Assembly: GCF_004210375.1 (NCBI RefSeq)
Contig: NC_134828.1
Coordinates: 21,940,400-22,004,399 of the forward strand
DNA: 64,000 nt
Source of the DNA: Tachypleus tridentatus
Lineage: Eukaryota; Arthropoda; Merostomata; Xiphosura; Limulidae
Direction of reading: 5' to 3'
Positions 45,901-56,240 of this stretch are shown here, piece by piece. Below the pieces are notes generated by a model that saw nothing but the letters and a program-made list of their open reading frames with translations, had not been told where the DNA came from and did no database searches. The position numbers and the translations under genes were made by a program. Each line of letters starts with the position of its first letter. Position 1 is the stretch's first letter.

Positions 45901-48900
45901 GAAGAACAAGGGACCTATTGGTCTATATCATCTGTTGCATACTCTAAAGTAAACTTTTGTAAATTAAAAAAAATATACCTAAAAGCCGGCTGTTATTATT
46001 CATATACGTATCAAGCTTTCTCTTCATGACATCCAGAGTCAACCCATTCTAGAAGTAAACACCCTCTTAGTATAAAAAACTCTCAACTGAACATGACTCC
46101 TACTCTGCCAAAATCTTTATTTGTGTTAACTAGTCCTTTTGTTCTCACTGTTAAATATGTTAAAAGATGATACATTAACACTGTCAATTCACATCATAAT
46201 TTTAAACACCTTGCTCAGAATTGGTTCCCTTCCAGTCTTCTTTTTTCAAGAGAAGACAGTTTTAAATAACTTAATCTCTTCTTGTATGACAACTTTTCCA
46301 AACAAGGCACCATTCTAGTAACCTCTTCTTAGACCTTTACAACGATTCATTGTCCTTCTTAAGGAAAGAAGCCCAAGACTGAAACACAGTATTTCAAGTA
46401 TGGCCTAACCATTGATCTATATAATGAAATTAAATCATCTTTTGACTTAAGACTTTAGAATAAAATCCTACATGCTTAACCGCTAGCAACAATACACTGT
46501 TTGGATTGTTTTACATTCTTAACCACCAGCAACAGTACACTGTTTGGATTGTTTTACATTCTTAACCACCAACAACAGTTTGGATGGTTTTAGAGACTGA
46601 TGAACCTTTATACCAAGATCTCTTTCTTTCATGACATTGTTAAGGTTATTTTTATTTCATATTATGATAACTCACATGCATTACCTTGCATTTGTTGTAA
46701 TTAAAACCAATCTGCTATTTATTCACTCAACTCACTAAATAATCTAAATCATTTTGTAAATCGGCAGCGTCCTCTTCACAGCTATCAACACCAATACCAT
46801 AATATCATCTGCAAGTTTAAGTAATTTATTGACCATTTCTTCATTGATGTAAATCTAAAAGAGGAAAGGTCCTAAGACTGAGCCCAGAGGTACCTCACTT
46901 ATGACATTAATCCAGTCTGACTGAACTCCATTTATAACAACAACCCTCTGCTTTCTTCCATCCAGCCACTCTTCTATCAGATTAGTTAACTCATTTCCCA
47001 CACCTATAGATATTTTTTTGAAGATGTTTATGTAACATCTTGTCAAACACTTTATAAAAAATCCAGATGCACCAAATCTACCCTGATCTACATAAGCAAT
47101 AACCTTTTCAAAGAATGTCAAAAGATTTTTAAGGCAAGATTTTCCCTTAATGAAACCATGCTGAATATCCAATGAAATTCTAAATTTTTTTAAAATGACT
47201 TAATGAAGCATTTTTTTATTGAATTTTCAAATTTTTTCACACAACTGATGTAAAATTAATAGGTCTATAAATTACTAGGACAATTTTTATTACCTTGAAA
47301 AGAAGAGTGACATTAGATAATTTCAAATTCTCTGGTTCCTTCCTGCTATTCAAGGACCGATTAAAGTACTATCGGTGCCTCACACGCCAAATCTTTAACC
47401 TTTCTTTAAAACCCATGGGAGAACTTTACCGCATAACTTCTTTTTTTTCTTAACCAGCTCAGAATTAATGGAGTCATATTGTTTAATCTTGTTTCCATTT
47501 ATCAGCTGTTCAAAATATTGAATACTGCTTCAACCTTCATTAGTAAAAGATGAAAGAAAAGCTAGATTTAATAACCCAGCCATATTATAATCATTAGATA
47601 TTGAAGTCTTCCTTTGTCATCTTTCAAGGGTTCTACTATATTCTGACATTTCATTTGCCCTTAATTTAAGAAATCATTCCTCTTAACTTTTACAGTTTAA
47701 GCCAACCTTTCTTTATATTTTTTTTGATGTCCTAATTTTCTGTTTCACCAACTTTCTTGATCTTCTATAGTATACTAAATATCCTGTCAGTTTAAATATC
47801 TTAAACTTGTGATAATTTTCTCTCATACCCTTTGTGAGCCAACCTGGTTTTTCACTTACACCCACCCTTATCTTTCTATAAGAAATGTTTATCTTAAATA
47901 TTGAAAAATTTTAAAATCTTCCTCATTTGATCAGTGTTTCCAAATAACTCAGCTGCCCTACTTACAGTAAATAATTCTTGTTATGTACCTTCAGAATTTA
48001 CTTTTGGAATTTGTAACCAAATTATCATAATTCTGATCTCCATATGCAGCAAAACATCAGTCGTCACAGAGAAATAATCATTTCCATACAGATATTCTTC
48101 AGTTTCTATCATCTCAACAATATCTATATTAAATATTAACAATAAATCTAAAATAGCATTGTTTCTTGTAGGCATGCTGTGTATATATGTATATATATAA
48201 ACATATTTTCTATGTAACTAACACATTTATTACACTGTGTAACTACATGGTGTTCAGAAAGTCACTGTGCACTTATATATTTATTAACAGACATGTTTCA
48301 ATATAGAATACAGGAGGTAAATATGAATGACAATTATAAACAATGTTGAGAGTGACCCCCGTTGGCCCAAATACAGGCCTGGATCCTTCTTATTTTGTTT
48401 CTAAACACTGCTATCAGTTGCTGGCTTGAAATAGACTGAACAAAATATGATTACAAAACTGCACAGTGACTTTCCAAACACCCTGTTTTTAATATATTAT
48501 GTATGTATATATAAAATTACAACAAAATTATGCTGGTATATCTGTGTACATACATGTGTATGTTTTCTTATGTAACTAACACTTAAGAGTCTGCGTAACT
48601 ATTTATTTGATAACTTATGTATATACATATATGTATAGCTACAAACAAATTAGGGTGGTGTCTTTGTGTGTACATCTATATGTATGTTTGTTTTTCTCAG
48701 TTTACAGGTTACAGAAGAAGCCAGGGTCAAAGAACATGCACAAGAAAGGTCCATGGATGTCAAAGTGACCGTCTTACAAGACAAACTGAAAAAGCTTGAT
48801 ATTGAAGATTTTACCTCTGATGCTGCTGATATAAGGTTTGGACAAAATTGGATTTTAGTTTATTCAAAATGATAACTTCCACAATTTGAGTAGTGTTTAA

Positions 48901-51317
48901 TATTATGATAATCAGTATTTATGTGAGCTAATTTATCTTTATTTCATGTGATTCTTAGATATATAAGCACGTATATGCTTAAGTTAGAAAAATATTTAAA
49001 GTAAACCTCGTTAAATGTAACAAAAGTATAAGTAAGATATAATGATGCTGGATTCTAAAGAGAGAGAATTGTTATATGAAGATGTAGTGTAATATATTTG
49101 TAGTTATTGTAGAAGAAAACAATTACTATTTTATAAGTTTGGAAAAATTTTAATGTGATGTTTATTTCTTGTCAGAAAGCATCAAGAACAAATGGAGAAC
49201 AGCCAACACTCTGTTCAGCATCAGGTTCTAGAGCTGCTTAAATCAGCTGTCCCAAATGCTGTACAGCAATACGTACAGATGAACAGTGCTGTAGTGATCA
49301 CGGGGGACTATCAGCTAAAACTTGCTCGACAAGAATATTTCCTTGATAAGCAAAATATTGTGAGTCATATATTTTCATTTGAGATTGTTAAATATGAGAT
49401 TTTTAATGCTGGCTTCATTTTATGAAACATTCATGGTTTCTTTTTCTCTCTTTTTTCTTCTTTCCCATAACGTTTTGGCCTGGTCATGCAGCACTTGTTA
49501 AATCCATAGGTGGCAGGACGAGAAAGTTATTGTTCTCCTAAGAGTATATGGAATATGTTTTGAAATGATCCCCTGCAGTTTTAAGCATTTTACTGGGTTA
49601 ATGTCCCTCACATAGGTAAGCATCATGTACTGAAAAATGAGGGCTGTGGATAATTTCGTCATTGTTTAATCACATCAGAAGGCTTCTAATTGCTTTAGTA
49701 GGCTTGTATCCATGGCTTCTGAGTATTTGTTGTTATATGATTTGACATTTTTAAGAACCCTCGTGTAAGTTGTTTATTTTCAATAATTATTGGTTGCAAT
49801 TTAAAACAGACAGTGTTTTTAGGAAAACATTTTAAGAAATATTTTTGTTATTACTCTTTTGTTTTTCAAACTTCTATTTGATATCAGTAAGCTACTGTTG
49901 TGGAAAAATAAAATGAGTACTAGATTGAATTCCTCAACCTGCTGAACCAGTCACTGAGCTTCTGATTTTACATTTAGGTAGCTTTCATTTTACTTCAGAG
50001 GTTCTTTAAAAGTTTCCTAATGGCAGCTTTCTTTAATAAAAGTTTTGTGGTTAAATTGTTTGGTGATTATTATTATTTTTTCTTTGTTATTACATATATT
50101 TTATCATGAAAATTATTTTGAATTGTTAGCTTAGGGTATTGATGTAGCATTAATCTGAATTATTAACCTGGCTGAACCTTGTGAGGTATTATTAGGATTA
50201 TGTCCAAAATTGTCGCCAGCAGTTAGGATACGTAACTGATGAATTACTAGATTCAAATAATTTTACATAAAGATTTATTAAATTAACTAAATATATTCAT
50301 TACTGGGTTAGTTCTTATGATATAAGTAGTTTGCTTTTTATCAGAAGTTAATAATAATAAAGAGTCGTGGATTGCTATGAATTTTGTATTTTTCTAGATT
50401 CATAGAGAATTATAAACAGAGAAAATACGTAATTTTAGGGTAGACACACGTGAAATGGTACAGGATATAGTATTACATAATAATTACATTTATTTAAAAC
50501 TTAAATAGTATTACATAATAATTACATTTATTTAAAACTTAAACAAAAATATCTAATAGAAAAATAATTAATTGGAGGATTATTTTGGAACTGAAAAAAA
50601 CAACCACCACCCTTGTATACAATCAGCCTTCTTCCTGTGGGGCCCTTGAACTTTATGTTGACTTTCTGAAATACAGACTTTAAAACAACCATTTTTAGAA
50701 AGAATTATCTTTCTTTGAACATAATACTGTATCAAACAAGCAATTGTTTCTGTAAATCCTATCCTTTTTTTCGATATTTTTTGTTCTATTAAATAATAGT
50801 GCACAGTATGATGTGATATTGTTTTACTTTTCATTTTGTGTTCATTCTATTGGACGTATGTTTAGAATTTCTAAATTTCAGTGTGCCAGATGTATGTACA
50901 ATGTTTTTTTAAGCTGGTTCCCTACTTTTGTTATAGTTTAAACACTGACAATTAGTCCACTTAAATCTAGCTTTCTAATACTGAAGAATTTACTGACTTA
51001 TTTTTCCCACAAATCTGTATCAGGTGATAGAACATCTCCTTAAGCAGCTGAGCAAGGCAAGAGTTCCTGCAGATGGTCATGGAAGTGGAAGCCCAAACTC
51101 ACAGAGATCTCTATAGTTTGCTTCAGAAATTACAAAACACATTACAAGAAGAATGGAAGGAATTTGAAGAAAGAATGGTAAAATGAGTAGATCATTTCAG
51201 CCATAATTGTTTTATATTATTAATATATCTGGGTTAGTTTTAATTATAAAACATAGACTTCCAGTGGAGATGGAGTATAATACTTTCAGGTTTCAGGAAC
51301 TCTTCATGTCTCTTCAG
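27741..51317 (+). CDS. HAUS3: HAUS augmin-like complex subunit 3 (partial gene, 3' end in the gap)
   Basis: HAUS3 (Dgt3 in flies) is a coiled-coil subunit of augmin. Augmin binds existing spindle microtubules and recruits gamma-tubulin ring complexes for branched nucleation. The N-terminus reads LIKVGFPGAKDLDG-SFDWMFE, matching the family's conserved LKKIGYP-A-NL-G-DFDWLFE start. Exon 8 encodes VVITGDYQLKLARQEYF, matching the vertebrate VVKGDFDLQIAKQDYY block, and exon 9 has HRDLYSLLQKLQ (vertebrate HRDIYRQLENL). Nine exons join with GT-AG borders and matching phases: 27741-27931, 28462-28569, 35488-35571, 35995-36106, 41218-41432, 45619-45764, 48701-48835, 49176-49359 and 51024-51177. A tenth is possible at 51297. 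About 443 codons are recovered; human HAUS3 has 603, so the C-terminal quarter is missing at the 500-N gap. Exons 5 and 9 each need a one-base correction to keep the conserved frame: assembly errors or a dying copy. Confidence 0.93.
28462..28569 (+). CDS. HAUS3: HAUS3 exon 2
   Basis: Acceptor ttttag; completes Gln64 and continues YEELKCRGSVLKEEVLEKAL, matching the family's stretch after the N-terminal domain. The donor is gtgaag at 28570. Intron 2, which follows, is 6.9 kb and holds the DIRS-like fossil. Confidence 0.9.
28933..29337. repeat. 204-bp tandem duplication in HAUS3 intron 2
   Basis: Two head-to-tail copies (28933-29136 and 29137-29337) starting tggctcata and differing at only a few bases. 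No further copies are present. Confidence 0.95.
30680..30787 (+). repeat. left inverted terminal repeat of the DIRS-like fossil
   Basis: Matches the reverse complement of 35158-35264, including ccttgtgttcgtgca, ttgccaaagagatt and ctaattt. The arms have diverged by many substitutions, consistent with an old element. Confidence 0.85.
32560..32990. mobile_element. AT-rich insert inside the DIRS-like fossil
   Basis: This AT-rich stretch interrupts the pyrimidine-rich DIRS sequence between its RNase H and recombinase parts. Its left portion (32615-32720) resembles 41705-41815 in HAUS3 intron 5 (shared 'gtgataa-tttca', 'cacttgtttt', 'aagttaa'). It is probably a separate small element of unknown family. 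Confidence 0.45.
35158..35264 (-). repeat. right inverted terminal repeat of the DIRS-like fossil
   Basis: Inverted partner of 30680-30787, ending 220 bases before HAUS3 exon 3. Confidence 0.85.
35488..35571 (+). CDS. HAUS3: HAUS3 exon 3
   Basis: Acceptor aaatag; encodes EKVSLIRAELSSVEARVNEL, a heptad-rich coiled-coil stretch. The donor is gtaatg at 35572. The phase agrees on both sides. Confidence 0.88.
35995..36106 (+). CDS. HAUS3: HAUS3 exon 4
   Basis: Acceptor atttttag; encodes SIQLSQNNHYGLLMEDLLRD and on to SVSKQ, ending in phase 0. The donor is gtgtgt at 36107. Intron 4 contains the 76-bp minisatellite. Confidence 0.88.
36257..38831 (+). repeat. 76-bp minisatellite, about 34 units, in HAUS3 intron 4
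   Basis: Each unit runs aaactgtgtagtaatctagc, a purine-rich segment (agaagaaacgacagtaac), ttgatgtcttttatttttg and cctgtcagcttagttg. Some units lack four bases near the start. A rare pair of variant units (acgttttgatg followed by agaaaaaaaccc) recurs about 606 bases apart at 37806 and 38412, showing that multi-unit segments were themselves copied. Every unit carries a pyrimidine-rich tract ending cctgtcag, which looks like a splice acceptor in the gene's orientation. Stops in all frames exclude coding. Confidence 0.97.
39075..39165 (+). mobile_element. short SINE (family 2) fragment
   Basis: Contains 'gatctggggtttgattctct' followed by a relative of the family tail ('agtaacccattttgtag'). Diverged, head missing. 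Confidence 0.5.
41218..41432 (+). CDS. HAUS3: HAUS3 exon 5, with a one-base frame error
   Basis: Acceptor ttaacag; starts VSSSIHSTVEPIEGLISFYTQEM in frame, then runs into a stop near 41355 if read straight. Another frame from about 41320 gives FFTSLDVNSYYETEERF and AYIKKQF, which match the vertebrate FLSQFSLEKYLSQEEQ and LYTKKQF. Length is 215 bases where phase-0 borders need a multiple of three, so one base is missing, most simply in the A7 run at about 41286-41292. The donor is gtaagg at 41433. Confidence 0.85.
41855..42315. mobile_element. fold-back (MITE-like) element in HAUS3 intron 5
   Basis: Two inverted arms of about 110 bases (41855-41962 and 42198-42315) flank a 235-base centre. 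The innermost 27 bases (41936-41962 versus 42198-42224, core tttgcttttgtgacctggg) are perfectly complementary, while the outer parts are diverged. No ORF. The better conservation of the inner arm than the outer arm is unusual for a TIR element. Confidence 0.8.
43653..44105 (+). repeat. 25-bp minisatellite, about 18 units, in HAUS3 intron 5
   Basis: Unit ggttacaagtgggtgtcttt+ctgtt, highly uniform with a few variants (gatgtctt, ctccagttacagg). As 25 is not a multiple of three and the unit has no stops, all three plus-strand frames stay open across the array. The resulting ORFs (up to 171 codons) are by-products of the repeat and not genes. Confidence 0.97.
45619..45764 (+). CDS. HAUS3: HAUS3 exon 6
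   Basis: Encodes PMADLVAGEQSLSECELLDL, then YQQELDRLRHV, the start of another coiled coil. The acceptor is tttatag and the donor a consensus gtaagt at 45765. Confidence 0.88.
45990..48180 (-). mobile_element. CR1-like LINE, 5'-truncated, antisense in HAUS3 intron 6
   Basis: The minus strand reads, in order, the end of an AP-type endonuclease (TRNNAILDLLLIFN and EEYLYGNDYFS, about 48060-48175), RT blocks (QHGFIKGKSCLKNLL, then EEWLDGRKQRVVVINGVQSD and VPLGSVLGP in one 105-codon ORF at 46855-47172, then LLKLADD near 46800) and the C-terminal CVSVLGFF and SSLEKRRL blocks near 46230-46400. This is the layout of CR1/Jockey-superfamily ORF2. Most of the endonuclease and all of ORF1 are missing, and several frame changes and stops make it inactive. 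A 43-bp triplication lies inside. Confidence 0.85.
46475..46600. repeat. 43-bp tandem repeat, three units, inside the LINE
   Basis: Units start at 46475, 46518 and 46561 with cttaacc; the last is partial. It is a local expansion within the LINE's RT-to-C-terminal region. Confidence 0.9.
48246..48485. mobile_element. small TIR element (MITE-like), 240 bp
   Basis: Ends match as inverted repeats: gtgttcagaaagtcactgtg on the left and the reverse complement of cacagtgactttccaaacac on the right, with flanking bases also similar. The centre has no ORF. A clean target duplication was not found. It lies between the LINE and exon 7 in HAUS3 intron 6. Confidence 0.75.
48701..48835 (+). CDS. HAUS3: HAUS3 exon 7
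   Basis: Strong acceptor tttttctcag; encodes LQVTEEARVKEHAQERSMDV and LQDKLKKLDIEDFTSDAADI, strongly helical. The donor is gtttgg at 48836, a weaker site. Confidence 0.88.
49176..49359 (+). CDS. HAUS3: HAUS3 exon 8
   Basis: The most conserved stretch, VVITGDYQLKLARQEYFLDK, lies here, preceded by SAVPNAVQQYVQMN (vertebrate LPAVVRENAQLLN). The acceptor is cttgtcag and the donor gtgagt at 49360. Confidence 0.93.
50468..50543. repeat. 38-bp tandem duplication in HAUS3 intron 8
   Basis: Two identical head-to-tail copies starting tagtattacataataattac. Confidence 0.95.
51024..51177 (+). CDS. HAUS3: HAUS3 exon 9, with a one-base frame error
   Basis: Starts VIEHLLKQLSKA in frame; straight reading then meets a stop at about 51115. 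Another frame gives EFLQMVMEVEAQTHRDLYSL and LQEEWKEFEERM, matching the vertebrate ELLQLSYEIELRKHRDIYRQ. Length is 154 bases between phase-0 borders, one more than a multiple of three. The shift lies near 51058-51066 (gcaagagttc). The donor is gtaaaa at 51178. Confidence 0.85.
51297..51317 (+). CDS. HAUS3: possible start of HAUS3 exon 10
   Basis: A tttcag acceptor-like site is followed by seven open codons (ELFMSLQ) in the expected phase 0 before the Ns begin. The preceding intron would be 119 bases. Too short to confirm by similarity; a second acceptor-like site ends right at the gap (51317). Confidence 0.35.
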
Positions 51318-51817
51318 NNNNNNNNNNNNNNNNNNNNNNNNNNNNNNNNNNNNNNNNNNNNNNNNNNNNNNNNNNNNNNNNNNNNNNNNNNNNNNNNNNN
51401 NNNNNNNNNNNNNNNNNNNNNNNNNNNNNNNNNNNNNNNNNNNNNNNNNNNNNNNNNNNNNNNNNNNNNNNNNNNNNNNNNNNNNNNNNNNNNNNNNNNN
51501 NNNNNNNNNNNNNNNNNNNNNNNNNNNNNNNNNNNNNNNNNNNNNNNNNNNNNNNNNNNNNNNNNNNNNNNNNNNNNNNNNNNNNNNNNNNNNNNNNNNN
51601 NNNNNNNNNNNNNNNNNNNNNNNNNNNNNNNNNNNNNNNNNNNNNNNNNNNNNNNNNNNNNNNNNNNNNNNNNNNNNNNNNNNNNNNNNNNNNNNNNNNN
51701 NNNNNNNNNNNNNNNNNNNNNNNNNNNNNNNNNNNNNNNNNNNNNNNNNNNNNNNNNNNNNNNNNNNNNNNNNNNNNNNNNNNNNNNNNNNNNNNNNNNN
51801 NNNNNNNNNNNNNNNNN
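51318..51817. other. assembly gap, exactly 500 Ns
   Basis: The run is exactly 500 bases, a fixed length used by scaffolding software and not a measured gap. HAUS3 breaks off here. The order, orientation and distance of the sequence to the right are therefore inferred by the assembler, not read. Confidence 0.98.
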
Positions 51818-51819
51818 AA

Positions 51820-51985
51820 TGAAATCTTGTGCAAAGCTACTTCATGGCTACCTGCGCTAACTATCCCTAATTCCGAAGTGAGATTAAAAGGAAGGAAACT
51901 GGCCAACACAATGTACCGCCAGCTCTTCGACTACTCTCGTCCGTTCGAACTGTGGACGTCGCCGTCACTCTTATAACTCCCAGTG
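51820..51985 (-). mobile_element. degenerate SINE (family 1)
   Basis: Diverged minus-strand copy recognised by 'gcgctaactatccctaattc', 'accgccagctctt' and 'actactc'. The head is lost or unrecognisable. Confidence 0.6.
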
Positions 51986-52100
51986 GGTAATTGTTAAACT
52001 TACAACCTTACAACCATAAAATTTGAGGTTCAATTCCTTATTATATACAAGTATAGATATCCTATTACATCCCTTTGCATTAAAGTTATAAGTTGTAGAA
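51985..52100 (+). mobile_element. short SINE (family 2) fragment
   Basis: Plus-strand 'tgaggttcaattcct' followed by a tail resembling the family's 'cctattacatccctttgcat'. Diverged. Confidence 0.45.
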
Positions 52101-52654
52101 CCCTTTTTTGTTATTATTAAATAGCAACAGGACGCAAATTTAAGGAACCTGAGAATCTCAGACCTGCACACTAACCATTAATCCATACGACAAGATGAGA
52201 AATTTCAACTATCCAAACAGAAATTAAAGTGCAAGTTGTAAATCAAAAATTAAATTCGATTTCTTATACACAAATTAATTTGAAAGCAGCACATGTGACG
52301 ATGTTAATAATTAAGTGTTTATAATACGAAAAGTCACAGTAAAACATTTAACTTGAAACTTAGATTTATGAAAATTTCTTAAAATGGATGTAGAAATGAA
52401 ATATCTTCACACATTATTTCCAAGATGACCATAAATAACGTGATCAAATCAGGACACCGTAAAACGTCGCATATGCTAACTCAGTCTTGGCCTAATAGTC
52501 CAGTGTTCAACGTAAATGGTGGCAAAGCCTAAGAATATTAAGTCATTCACTGATCACGTGACTAATGATGTCACTGCAACAGACCAATAAGGTGTCATTT
52601 ATATTGCTCACAGCAATTTTAAGTCGAATCTTTGGGAAGCAACTAGACCTAGCA

Positions 52655-54960
52655 TAGATTAACGAAACCTGACCCTCCTGGGTAGATAAACATCAATACC
52701 CAAATACTCATACAGAGAGATAGAGAGAGTAGACATAGCATTACTCAACATCTTTTCCCACAACCATAACTCTATAGTCATTGGAGATCTAAACTGCAAA
52801 AATGTTAACTTTGAATGCAAGTACACAAACAAGAATGGACGAAGTCTCTTGCAGTTTATAGATAACAATATAGTCCTACTAAATGATACCACCCCTACAC
52901 ACACAGTGTACGCCACTAACACTAGTGGCATACTAGACTTGTGCATTACCACATACAATATGAGCCAAGAGCTAATGAAATTTCAGGTGGGAAAATATGT
53001 TAATTGTGACCATTTACCAATATATTACGTCTTCGATCTCACCCCCATGAAAATACAACCTGCAGAAAAGAACAATTTGATTATAATAAAACAAATAGGC
53101 AAAACTATAAACAGGAATTAGACAATCAATTACCTAATAACATTATAAAAGAAGTAAAGAACGATATTGAATTGGATAACTATTGTCAAACAATAACGGA
53201 GTGCCTTCAAAAAGCGGCCAATAAAACAATACCAAAACAACAAATAACACATGGAAACCAAATACCCAAATAATTACCCTAATCAAAAAACGAAAACAAT
53301 TAAGAAAACAGTTCGTGATAACAAGAGACAGAGAAACTAAAACGCAAATAAACAATATAAAAGATCACATCAGAGCACAAATAAAACTACAAAAAGAAGA
53401 TAAATGGGATAATTCCTTCTTAAAACTAAACGATAAAAATGACCCGAGAAAATTCTGGGCACACATTAAACGACTCACCATCGACAATTTAGCCGCAAAA
53501 AAATATCCTGCATTTGAACACAATAATACTAGCAGCACACACAAATAAAAGCAGAAGCTTTCAAAGCCCAATTACAAAATACATTTACAACTCATTTTGA
53601 TCCAGATATGAATATATCTTTCTACAACAAAGTCACAAACTATGTACTAAACAATAAAGAAAAATTTGAACCAATCTTCCCAACAAGTATATCTGAGACA
53701 AACACAAGACACATCACAAACTACAAAGACACGATCCTAACGAAAGAAATATCCATACATGAACTTCTTGAAGCAATAAAAAAACACAAAAAACAAATAT
53801 CCGGGTGAAGACGAAATACAAGCCATCCTAAAAAAGGGCACTCCGAAATTGTTTGACCACCTAAAAGCACTTTTTTAACTTATCACTATCCTCAGGATAC
53901 ATACCAGTTTCTTGGAAGATTGCTTATATATTAATGTTCCATAAGGAAGGAAAGCCAGCAAGTAAACCTAATAGCTACTGACCAATCAGCCTGACCAGCT
54001 GTGTAGGCAGAATTCTTGAAAGAATAATCAGTAATAGACTCTCAAATTCTTGGAGATAACATCAAAATTAGCAGAAGAACAAAATGGATTCAGGAAATTT
54101 AGACAAACAACTGACCACTTCGTCAGATTAACTGAAGAAATAATAGATAGTTTTAACAAAAAACACTGCACTGTCACCTGCTTTCTTGACGTTAAGAAAG
54201 CATTCAACCTGTATGGCACAATGGTCTAAGGTTCCGTATGATTGAAATGGGACTACCGTGTGGAATTATTCGCTGGCTATCTAACTTTTTGGAAAAGAGT
54301 AAATGTAGAGGATACCATTTTCTGAGTACTTTACTCCAGAAGCTGGTGTCCCTCAGGGAGAGATGGTTAGTCCTATACTCTTCATCATGTATTTAAACAA
54401 TATGTCATTGAAAGATCCTAATCATGGATTCACCTCGCAGTTCACTGATGATGTGGCAGTCTGGAAAAGTGCCACAACACCAACAATAGCAGCCACCAAC
54501 ATACAACCGCAACTAAATAGAATAAGCAAATACTGTCAAAATACAGAATAAAAATAAATACAGCAAAAAAACATAACTTGTCGTCTTTACAACATTGACA
54601 AAATACAAAAAACAATAGTCTGAAATATATATGAATGGAACACTACTTCAGATTGCCACATAGGCAAAATTTCTTGGTCTAACCTATGATTCAAAATTAA
54701 CATGGATTAACCATGTAAACGAAATTAAAAATAAAGTCTAGCGAAGAACCAACTATGCTAGGAGTTTAATTGGCAGGAACAGTGGAGCATCAACAGTTAG
54801 AAACAGTTACAACAACACTGATCTCAACACCAGTCCAGAGAAAGTCCAACGATCATAATTTTAAGAACCCATGAATGAAAGAAAGGAATATTTTGTCAAA
54901 CACTACATCTGTCATATGCAGTGCCAAAAATGCCTTTTGCTAAACACCAAGGCTCATCAA
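52655..54960 (+). mobile_element. Jockey-type LINE, 5'-truncated and broken
   Basis: Endonuclease pieces come first: SIVIGDLNCKNVNFECKY, LLNDTTPTHT, GILDLCI and CDHLPI (about 52760-53020). A linker with NDPRKFWAHIKRL (53440-53480) follows. RT blocks come next: SWKIAYILMFHKEGKP and ISLTSCVGRILER (53910-54030), then EAGVPQGEMVSPILFIMYLN, SQFTDDVAVW (54340-54470) and LGLTYDSKLTW (near 54680). The catalytic box is FTDD in place of the usual YADD/FADD. Frame shifts and stops are frequent. The 5' part of the endonuclease and any ORF1 are missing; the 3' end is not sharply defined. Confidence 0.85.
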
Positions 54961-54999
54961 GCTAGCTGAAATACAACAGACTGAACAGGAATGTTTTTT

Positions 55000-55530
55000 A
55001 CACGAGAAAAACAAGCAGCACTGTCATTCAAAGCTGCAATTCTATGACGTTTCCTCAGATAGTGATTTGTATAACTTAATTGGAATATATAATGTTTCAT
55101 GCCAGCAGACCACAAAGTTCAGGATTATGGGGTGTTTTTTCATTGAATAGGATTGAAAGTAAGATTATTCTAAAATTGTAATGATGTGTAGTCTATTCAT
55201 TGATCCAGTCGACCACTGAAACTGTTCTTACAACCATTTTTATGTGATAACGTCAACTATTATTAAAGTAAAAAAAAAACAACTCAAGAAATGTAAAATT
55301 GAAACAAGTTCAAAACCCGCAATTCACGACTTCCAAAATATTAAAACGAGTTACGGAAACAAAAGAGAATCAGTAATAGCAGCGGCTGTAATATTAAATC
55401 TCAAATTTATCAAGCGATGGGGCTGTGAGTTAAACGTTTTTATTTGAGAACAAACAAACAAACTCAGAATTATTATATGAGACGCTTTGCCGCGAATAAA
55501 AAACAAGTCTAATTTCGCTTATTATAAGTG
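55000..55530. other. no feature recognised
   Basis: AT-rich sequence after the LINE, possibly including its 3' untranslated end. No gene is seen. Confidence 0.4.
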
Positions 55531-55534
55531 CACT

Positions 55535-55790
55535 TGGCAACACTGCACAGGGTCATGGGTTCGAATCCCCGTCATACTAAACACGCTCGTTCTTTCAGCC
55601 GTGAGGGCGTTATAATGTTACGGTCAATCCCACTATTCGTTGGTAAAAGAGTAGCCCAAGAGTTGGCGGTGGGTTGTGATGACTAGCTGCCTTCCCTCTA
55701 GTCTTACACTGCTAAATTAAGGACGGCTAGCACAGATAGCCCTCGAGTAGCTTTGCGCGATATTCAAAACAAACAAACAAACATAAACTG
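55535..55790 (+). mobile_element. tRNA-derived SINE (family 1)
   Basis: Plus-strand copy with a box-B-like gggttcgaatccccgtcata in the head, the full conserved middle and a CAAACAAACAAA tail. Confidence 0.88.
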
Positions 55791-55799
55791 CAAAACACA

Positions 55800-56235
55800 A
55801 AATGCCAAACCGGAAATTTGTGTGTATTCGCATCAAAACAACAAACCTTCATACCAAATTTAGCAAAAATCCATTAACAGAGAGTAAATTAGTTGTAAAA
55901 AACTATAAAACCGCGAATTGCAAAACCGACAATTTGATATGGATGTCTATATCAATTTTGACGAAGATCCATTTACACCCTGCGAAGTAGTTACATGAAC
56001 AGGCAATACTATTATATTTATTTAGATTAGTTTTAACACCATTCACAAGAAATGGCAAATCGACAAGTTAGTCATCTTTATTCTGGATCGAGTTAAATAA
56101 CCACAGCGTCAACGATAGAAAACTGTATTAGTTATTCTATGAGCCCAAGGACACAGAATATGTTACCTGTCAAGCAAACTACACAAGTTAGCTTTAGAAC
56201 TATGACCTTTTATAAGCATGTGTGATTAGAATTGC
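55800..56235. other. no feature recognised
   Basis: A 62-codon ORF (55802-55990) shows no recognisable domain. Nothing else can be supported. Confidence 0.4.
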
Positions 56236-56240
56236 AATGT

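Noticed and set aside
51207-51909. Long ORFs spanning the N run
   Set aside because: They consist almost wholly of unknown residues from the 500-N gap.
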